DNA of 62,500 nt, from NCBI GenBank assembly GCA_905221605.1, contig CAJNDS010002146.1, forward strand, positions 598,406 through 660,905. The letters run 5' to 3'. The notes below the pieces were generated by a model, which saw nothing but the letters and a program-made list of their open reading frames with translations, did not search any database and was not told the origin of the DNA. Position numbers and translations under genes: made by a program. This document shows, piece after piece, positions 56,703 through 62,500 of this stretch (the first letter of the stretch is position 1; each line of letters starts with the position of its first letter). This DNA comes from Symbiodinium natans (taxonomy: Eukaryota; Sar; Dinophyceae; Suessiales; Symbiodiniaceae).

Positions 56703-57119
56703 AGGAAAAAAAAATGATCGATTGGGGGGGTTCCCCTACTCCTGTCTATACTACCCCCCGTCCTAGGTCCCCCAAGAAATAACGCTACTTAGGGGTAATC
56801 TGCCGAGACCTCGGGCCGTAGGTGTGGGTGGCCCCACCTCTAATCCCCTCCGAACAGCACGGACCCAAATTTGCCCCCTACCCCCGCCCCCCCCTTCCCC
56901 TCAAGGGCTTGGAGGAGTCATGGCAGGTGGGCACCCCAAGCGTTGTGATTCTGGACGGGCTGCGCAGGCCGAGGCGGGTCGCATAGCGTTAACATTGAGC
57001 CTAGTTAAGGTTATTTAAGGCGGGAACCTAGGGGGGGTAGAAAAGAGAGGGGCAGTAGGGGAACCCTAAACCCTAAACCCTAAACCCTAAACCCTAAACC
57101 CTAATCTCTAAACAATCAA

Positions 57120-57212
57120 CATCCTAGCTTCTGGTGCAGCAGGGCATTGGGAGGAAGCGGTGGCCAGTGGCTGTCTGGCAGGTCGCAGTTGGTCATCGAC
57201 GGCCTGGCTGCA
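57120..57212 (-). CDS. Candidate micro-exon
   Basis: Minus strand: CSQAVDDQLRPARQPLATAS then SQCPAAPEAR. Between a CCCTAAA array (57061-57105) and a TTTAGGG array (57219-57280). Confidence 0.4.
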
Positions 57213-57282
57213 TAACTGTAGGGTTTAGGGTTTTGGGTTTAGGATTTAGGGTTTAGGGTTTAGGGTTTAGGGTTTAGGTCTC

Positions 57283-57365
57283 GGAGGTTCATGGGACTTA
57301 ATAACCACTTATAATTGTACTTATAACCCTACGTATAAATACCCCTAAAGGGCCATATAGGTGTT
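57283..57365. mobile_element. F1 foldback, right half missing
   Basis: CGGAGGTTCATGGGACTTAA and interior CCTAAAGGGCCATATAGG, then unrelated sequence and a CCCTAAA array. Confidence 0.5.
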
Positions 57366-57547
57366 GGAGTTTTTGGTGGGCTTTAAGCCCTAAACCCTAA
57401 ACCCTAAACCCTAAACCTAAACCCTCTTATTGAGGGGCTTTGGGGGTTGCAGGGTTCTAGGGTGGTGGGGTTGCGCAGGGTTCTCTGGTCGACTGAAGGT
57501 TCCAGCAACTGTCCTAAATTTAGGGTTTAGGGGCTTTGGGGGGATTG

Positions 57548-57622
57548 CTTTGCAAATGGTCTACGCGACTTCTTCTCGCTAGAGTTAGAGTGACGAGGTG
57601 AGGGATCAGGGCCGGGGGTTGG
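57548..57622 (-). CDS. Candidate micro-exon, Ser/Lys-rich
   Basis: Minus strand: PGPDPSPRHSNSSEKKSRRP then FAKQ. Charged linker-like. Confidence 0.35.
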
Positions 57623-57689
57623 TTGCATGAAAGGTGGAGTTTAGGGTTTAGGGTGTAGGGTTTAGGGCCCAAGCCTCTCAGTCTTTACA

Positions 57690-57790
57690 AGCTTGCAGTA
57701 CAAACTGCGAAAATGCACATGGCAGCAAAACGAGTGAGCATTTGTTCAGCGAGTCCTAGCATAAGTCCATTACAAATCCTTCTGCAACCT
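57690..57790 (-). CDS. Candidate exon, hydrophobic
   Basis: Minus strand: LGLAEQMLTRFAAMCIFAVC then TASL and a stop. The next 220 bases (57790-58008) show no clear gene. Confidence 0.35.
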
Positions 57791-58007
57791 GCATGTATGT
57801 GAGGTCCTGCCGCTAGTTCTCCTCTACTTCAAACGAGTTTTCTTCGCATCCCTTTGAGGGTCCCTATTATCTTCTATGATGGCCCTTAACCCCCTCTGAG
57901 CTATTCTTATACATGATCCTCTTCACCCAATAAAGGAAAATACACCAGTAAGGGAAAATACAAAATATCCCAAGAGCCTACATAGTCCTCACCCTCAACC
58001 GGCAACC

Positions 58008-58084
58008 CTAACATAGAGAACTGAACATGGGCTTTCTAAATTTGGGGTCCCTTTTGGGGGTCCTTCGTTGTAAGGGCGCCGTGC

Positions 58085-58115
<31 letters not shown>

Positions 58116-58150
58116 ATATAGGACCCCCCCAAAATGGACCCTAGTCTAGA
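58008..58150. mobile_element. Foldback element F7 with (TA)n centre
   Basis: GGGCTTTCTAAATTTGGGGT mirrors GGACCCTAGTCTAGAGAACT. The centre is an imperfect TA palindrome of about 40 bases. Confidence 0.6.
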
Positions 58151-58275
58151 GAACTACCCACTTGCAGGAGAAACGATTGCAGGGCTTCCTCGGAGACTTC
58201 GAGTCGTGTCGAGTCCAGTCGGCGAGAATCTCTGCAATGTCAGGCTTCTCGCTCGATGAGGACCTGCAAAGAGCT
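58150..58275 (-). CDS. Candidate exon next to F7
   Basis: Minus strand: SSSSEKPDIAEILADWTRHD then SKSPRKPCNRFSC, ending at the F7 end. A second open minus frame reads KLFAGPHRARSLTLQRFSPT. Confidence 0.45.
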
Positions 58276-58619
58276 TACCCTGGGGACCCTTCATTCTTAA
58301 GGGCGGCTTAACCCTAAACCCTAAACCTTATTCATGAAGTTAGCTTATGGAGCTCTTACAAACTAGTTGCGGTTTAAGGTTCAGGGTTCGCGTACGGGAG
58401 ACCTTCATCCCCAAACTACCCCGATGAATGGCCTGAGTGCACATTTTAGTTTTTTCCACGTTTTACTAGGTCTTGAGCCATTATGGTGGGTACGTTGGGG
58501 CTTCTGCTTTTAACAAGAACCCTTCACTGCCCCAAAATTGGGCTTAGGGACTCAGGGGTTCGGGCGTTCGGGCCAGAAATAAGCCGCGCTGTGCCCCCAG
58601 TCCGAGTGCTGGCCCCGAA

Positions 58620-58930
58620 GCACTCACTGCTCCTTCATGAGAATGGGCTGTGTGAAACGAGTTTCGGGTTTGGAGTTCAGGTCAATCCGCCGAGGCCTCG
58701 GGCCATGGGTGTCTGGGTAGCATGAAATACTACTACCCTCCCCAACGCCCCGACTTGGAAGGCCGCCCCCCCCCCCCCCCCCCCCCCCCCCTACCCTAGC
58801 CGACAGGTGTCCGGGAGCGGAGAGTGCATCAGGGCCAGGTCCACTTCCCCTTGTCCTCAACATCATCTGTCTACTCGCCCCTCCGTCCCCTCCACCCTGC
58901 CCAGCCCCCCTGCTTCTCCGCATGTTCGCA
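58620..58930 (-). CDS. Candidate exon region split by poly-C
   Basis: Minus strand pieces: GDGGASRQMMLRTRGSGPGP (58805-58925) and ETRFTQPILMKEQ (58624-58665), separated by about 35 bases of C near 58765-58792. A plus frame (58483-58725) overlaps. Confidence 0.35.
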
Positions 58931-58967
58931 CAGGATCTCCAACCCTAAACCCTAAACCCTAAACCCT

Positions 58968-59062
58968 AATGCACGAAGCCTCTCGAAGTCCCAAGCCGAA
59001 CAGCACCTTCACCTCCGCGATCTCTGGTTTGGGTTGTGTCGCCCCCCACCGAGGAGGGTCAA
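58968..59062 (-). CDS. Candidate exon, unknown protein
   Basis: Minus strand: DPPRWGATQPKPEIAEVKVL then FGLGLREASCIR, ending at a CCCTAAA block. Protein-like. Confidence 0.45.
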
Positions 59063-59099
59063 GTTTTAGGGTTTAGGGTTTAGGGTTTAGAGTTTAAAA

Positions 59100-59385
59100 A
59101 TTAACACGGGCAAGGTCATGAGACAGAGAGAGCGAGAGTGAAAGAAAAGCCTTACATGAAAGAGGCCCAGAGGAAGTTCAGAAGGCTCAATCCTAATCCC
59201 CAAAGGGCCCAGTACCCACGAAGTAATATACTTCGACGTCATTGGCACGGGGCCCATGCATTCTTCACGAAAACAGACGAAAGCATAAGCTCTGGTTCTA
59301 AAGCCGCGCCTGCACTCATGGTCACTGGAGCAGCTGTCGAAGCTCGGCAACCCCTCATCCTGTGCGTTAGGGTTTGTAAGGCTTA
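59100..59385 (-). CDS. Candidate exon region, frame uncertain
   Basis: Minus strand frame 1 (to 59087): PSFDSCSSDHECRRGFRTRA, YAFVCFREECMGPVPMTSKY, ITSWVLGPLGIRIEPSELPL. Frame 2: RASTAAPVTMSAGAALEPEL, MLSSVFVKNAWAPC. Frame 1 is longer and Cys-containing. Confidence 0.4.
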
Positions 59386-59884
59386 GGGCCTCAGAGGGGA
59401 TTGCCGGGTTGAGGGTATTCGGGGCTTACTAGGGATTGTAGGGGTTGTTAGGGGCTGCAGCTTGGGATGAGGAACCTTTGCAAAGCGGAAACCCAAAGGC
59501 TAACCAACAAACCCAACCCAACCGCGAACCCTAAGTACTTATATAGGACCACGCGGCAGCGCAGCGATCAATCCCCCCCCCCCTCATGTTGAAAGCGGCC
59601 CTTCGTAAAAGGGACCCTTAAAGAGCAGGTTCCACCATCGGATTCATCGAAAGTTGGGGGGGGGGGGGTATTCATGTATTCATGAGTTTCGGGTTCCGGG
59701 TTTAAGGTTTAGGGTTTGCACTTGAATCGCTGAAGCCAAACCTTCACTAAGTGCCCCCTTAGCCTTAGCTCGAATGCCGCACCCCAGCCTACGAATTGCT
59801 TAAGAACCCCCCAGAAAAATATTTTTCCTGTTCCTGAAAATACAGGGATTATAATTGCTTTTTTGAAGCCCCAAACTCAAGGCC

Positions 59885-59978
59885 CAGAGTACACCTATGA
59901 ACAACAAGGCGGTCGCTTTTGCTACGGGCTCGTCAGGAAACGTCAACTCCTCAAAGAAGCCATCAGCGTCCGAGTACT
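59885..59978 (-). CDS. Candidate exon, good coding signal
   Basis: Minus strand: EYSDADGFFEELTFPDEPVA then KATALLFIG, near a G|GTGTACTC donor-like site. Acidic then hydrophobic. A CCCTAAA array lies on the 5' side. Confidence 0.5.
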
Positions 59979-59984
59979 CTCAGA

Positions 59985-60045
59985 CCCTAAACCCTAAACC
60001 CTAAACCCTAAACCCTAAACCCTAAACCCTAAACCCTAAACCCCC
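59985..60045 (-). repeat. CCCTAAA array
   Basis: Eight pure units between two candidate exons. Confidence 0.95.
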
Positions 60046-60157
60046 TATACTCTGCGCCCCTCCGCCATGAACCGAAACCTCCCACCTCCGCCGTCAACAG
60101 CTCTGCAGGCTGCCGGCTTGGCATCAGGGGCAGCCTCAAGCTCCCGGGGCTTTTTTT
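60046..60157 (-). CDS. Candidate exon, Ala/Gly-rich
   Basis: Minus strand: KPRELEAAPDAKPAACRAVD then GGGGRFRFMAEGRRV and a stop. TTTAGGG array immediately on the 5' side. Confidence 0.45.
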
Positions 60158-60212
60158 TAGGGTTTAGGGTTTAGGGTTTAGGGTTTAGGGTTTAGGGTTT
60201 AGGGTTGAGGGC
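60158..60212 (+). repeat. TTTAGGG array
   Basis: Seven units; joins an F1 left end (CTTGGAGGTTCATGGGTAGT) at 60219. Confidence 0.95.
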
Positions 60213-60382
60213 CCCTCTTGGAGGTTCATGGGTAGTCGTAAGTGAGTAGACACTACTGTGGGAGCTATACTGTCTGATCCCACATCCAGCCCCAAAAACC
60301 CTAAACCCCTAAACCCCTAAACCCTGAACCCAAACCCTAAACCCTAAACCCAAAACCCTAAACCCTAAACCCTAAACGCCCA

Positions 60383-60497
60383 GGGGCTGCTCCCCAAACT
60401 GCTGGCTCAGGTCCCCTCTCTCCAGCTTCAGCGAGAACAACGCCATGGGATTTCACGGGAGATGGGCCACACATGCCACGCATGACTTGGGCCAAAA
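60383..60497 (-). CDS. Candidate exon, good coding signal
   Basis: Minus strand: AQVMRGMCGPSPVKSHGVVL then AEAGERGPEPAVWGAAPG, then CCCTAAA repeats. Strong protein-like composition. Confidence 0.5.
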
Positions 60498-60539
60498 CGA
60501 GTGATATGTAAAACATCTTATATGATAGTAGTAGTATGA

Positions 60540-60666
60540 TCCGTTTTAAGATAAATAAGAAACAACTATAAACATAAACATAAATAAATATATAGATACA
60601 TACAACATATATAAATATAAATGTAAATATAAATATAAATTTAAACATATACAATACATATGTATG

Positions 60667-60730
<64 letters not shown>
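60540..60730 (+). repeat. TAAA/TATA low complexity and (TG)n microsatellite
   Basis: AT-rich ATAAATATA motifs, a short (TA)n, then about 22 TG units (60686-60729). Confidence 0.95.
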
Positions 60731-60731
<1 letters not shown>

Positions 60732-60734
60732 TTC

Positions 60735-60880
60735 ATCCTTAACTTCGGCCCGGGCGTCCAGCGTGTGCCCCGCAACCTAGGAATACTCAACAGCCCAGAA
60801 CATGAGAATTCTGCCCTGCCGTACTGGGCCACAGCCCGACAAATGCAAAAGAGGAGCAAGAACAATACGCGAAAAGGGTC
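60735..60880 (-). CDS. Candidate exon, unknown protein
   Basis: Minus strand: LLLFCICRAVAQYGRAEFSC, SGLLSIPRLRGTRWTPGPKL, RMKY before the (TG)n tract. A plus frame (60660-60884) overlaps. Confidence 0.45.
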
Positions 60881-60939
60881 TTAGGGTTTAGGGTTTAGGG
60901 TTTAGGGCAAACCTCATGTACGATGTGTATTTGCGCTGC

Positions 60940-60940
60940 C

Positions 60941-60974
<34 letters not shown>
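60940..60974 (-). repeat. Poly-C run
   Basis: About 33 C in a row on the plus strand. Confidence 0.95.
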
Positions 60975-60976
<2 letters not shown>

Positions 60977-60979
60977 ATC

Positions 60980-61168
60980 CCCACGCCCTCCAACCTGAAG
61001 CTATTCTCGACTTGAAAGACCTTAGAAAGCTTTGCTTTGAACCCCAAACCCGAAACCCTAAGCCTAATACCAATGACATCCGGCAGAGGCTTAGTGTGCC
61101 ATATGTCGAGAGTATGGGAAATTTTCAACGGCGCAAGTCCGACATCGGACTCGAAACCCAAAATGCCT
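60980..61168 (-). CDS. Candidate exons flanking a telomere-type piece
   Basis: Minus strand: MGFESDVGLAPLKISHTLDI and WHTKPLPDVIG with a G|GTATTAGG donor-like site (about 61070-61165), then KAKLSKVFQVENSFRLEGVG (about 60983-61045). CCCGAAACCCTAAGCC lies between. Confidence 0.45.
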
Positions 61169-61351
61169 AAAGCCCCAAACCCTCAAGGGCACCACCTGGT
61201 GGGGGTGGGGGGTGGGGAGCGTGGGCGGTACCATTACAGTTGGTGTTTGGAGGTGAGGAGCCCTTCATACTCATGTAGTGATAAACTCAGACCCGCACAC
61301 GTACACCGACACCCACAGCTATACCTACACACTACACACGCATCTGTGTAC

Positions 61352-61403
61352 ATGTACATATATATATATGTATATATATATATATGAAAAAACAAATACA
61401 TGA

Positions 61404-61434
<31 letters not shown>

Positions 61435-61455
61435 CATACATACATACATACATGT
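61352..61455 (+). repeat. (TA)n and (ATAC)n microsatellites
   Basis: TATATA runs at 61357-61385 and about thirteen ATAC units at 61404-61452. Confidence 0.95.
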
Positions 61456-61479
61456 ACATACGTATGAATGTATATAAAC

Positions 61480-61545
61480 CGAAAGTTGACTGGTCAAGCA
61501 CGTCCCAAGCAAACCCCTCCAACCGAAGGTCAGCACCGCAGATGG
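61480..61545 (-). CDS. Candidate micro-exon
   Basis: Minus strand: CGADLRLEGFAWDVLDQSTF then GL. Other minus frames are open as well. Confidence 0.3.
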
Positions 61546-61561
61546 TGTCTATGTGTATACG

Positions 61562-61645
61562 GGTGGTTCTCTACATGGGGGGTCCCTTTTTGGGTCGCCT
61601 GTAGAATGCGCCCAATAAGGAATCCTAATTTAGAGAACTGCCAGA
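61562..61645. mobile_element. Foldback element, family F7
   Basis: GGTGGTTCTCTACATGGGGG mirrors CCTAATTTAGAGAACTGCC; the arms differ more than in other families. Confidence 0.5.
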
Positions 61646-61698
61646 TGCATCTTAACAACCAGGGTACACCCGCCCCTAGATAGCGATCGCCTTTCAAA

Positions 61699-61742
61699 AA
61701 CCCTAAACCCTAAACCCTAAACCCTAAACCCTAAGCCCCAAA
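61699..61742 (-). repeat. CCCTAAA array
   Basis: Five units and a CCCTAAG variant. The stretch 61745-62420 holds mixed telomere-type pieces, a possible F7 end at 62294 and only weak minus islands (for example EPRDTQQKLAPFAFSAS near 61770). Confidence 0.9.
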
Positions 61743-62424
61743 CAACACGGGAAGCTGAGAATGCAAAGGGTGCCAGCTTTTGCTGCGTGTCTCTTGGCTC
61801 CACGGGCTAAAGCCCGTTCTCATCACGAACAATATTGATTGTTTGGGTCAGAAACCACTTGGGAAAGACCACAAAAGACCCCAAAGCCTAGAGCCCAAAC
61901 CCTGTGCGCTAAAACCCGAGCCCTGAACCCTACACCCCCAAAACCCTAAACCCTGCACCCTAAAGCCTAACCCTACACCCTAAGATCCCTGCGGAGGGCG
62001 CGCCTGAACGAAAACGGTCCCAAGTGCTCGGGGCATAGCTTCTGAATTGTTTCGGAGTTAGGGTTTAAGGTTTAGGGTTTAGGGTTTAGGTTTAAGGGTA
62101 GCCCCTACCCAAACCAAGGTTCCACAAACCATGAACCTTCCCAAAAAATTTGGCTGTTCCAGAAACACCACCGTAGCTCCCCCGACGTTGGAAGACTGAG
62201 CTACCCTAAACCCTAAACCCTGAATCCCCAACACGACCACAACGAGACCCCAAACTCCGGATCAGCGGTCGAAGCACTCCTGAGAAAAAAGGTGGGTTCT
62301 CTAAGTTATGGCTCCTTTTGGGATACCTTTAAACATAGGCTCAGTAGTAGCGGCAGTATAGGAAACCAGGGTTTACGGTTTAAGGGTAGGGCCATGATTT
62401 ATACAGAACCCCCAAAGCAACTCG

Positions 62425-62500
62425 CCAAGCAAGCAACGGCACCGCCAGGCCCTTGTGCGGCCTGTGCGTTGGTGACCGACTCAGCATGCGGCACGACCGT
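62425..62500 (-). CDS. Candidate exon cut by the window end
   Basis: Minus strand: TVVPHAESVTNAQAAQGPGG then AVACLASC. Ala-rich and open to the window edge, so the gene probably continues beyond it. Confidence 0.4.

Noticed and set aside
669-62100. True chromosome end marked by the telomere-type repeats
   Set aside because: Blocks are short, occur in both orientations throughout and are interrupted by unique sequence, so they are interstitial.
1-62500. tRNA, rRNA and spliced-leader genes
   Set aside because: No cloverleaf, conserved rRNA core or recognisable spliced-leader sequence was noticed by eye; a covariance-model scan would be decisive.

Overview
This window looks like nuclear DNA of an alveolate protist. 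Telomere-type heptamers (TTTAGGG on either strand) are scattered through it in dozens of interstitial blocks. The coding-like sequence is broken into many short open pieces, nearly all reading on the minus strand, with AG|G acceptors and GT donors where boundaries can be guessed. I favour a dinoflagellate-like genome: same-strand exons, many short palindromic elements, a C5-methyltransferase-like motif I, and small exons in repeat-filled introns. A coccidian such as an Eimeria-type genome is the main alternative, because dispersed AAACCCT blocks plus CAG arrays are well known there. No gene could be assigned to a named family, so no gene symbols are given.

Layout. 1-5.2 kb: telomere-type blocks, an inverted AT/poly-C...poly-G/AT structure, a (GA)n tract and a few minus-strand candidate exons. 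5.2-5.76 kb: a CAG-type array. 5.8-19.7 kb: the least telomere-rich part, carrying candidate exons on the minus strand (best at 7.79-8.49, 9.22-10.68, 11.97-12.43, 13.41-13.69 and 17.04-18.8 kb), plus arrays of hairpin-forming modules at 11.0-11.7, 15.5-16.9 and 20.3-20.55 kb. 20.7-21.9 kb: a hairpin array built from a 9-mer. 22.4-22.85 kb: a 22-bp minisatellite. 22.9-62.5 kb: a long mosaic of telomere-type blocks, about ten families of 80-250 bp foldback elements with terminal inverted repeats, microsatellites, poly-G/poly-C tracts, and dozens of 35-270 bp coding-like islands, again almost all minus strand. The sequence ends inside such an island.

Reading of the whole. The simplest model is one or more very large minus-strand genes whose introns are filled with telomere-type repeats and introner-like foldback elements. 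A family here called F2 (ends CTTGGTAGCC...GGCTACCAAG) has a GT near one end and an AG at the other, and at three copies an open coding-like frame runs directly into the element in the same codon phase.

Limits. Each short island is weak evidence on its own: a stretch of about 80 bases has a good chance of being open in one of three frames. The calls rest on peptide-like composition, recurrent strand and boundary signals, all judged by eye. Exon ends are usually uncertain by several to tens of bases, and frames and phases between islands were not joined. Family names F1-F10 are labels made for this report.
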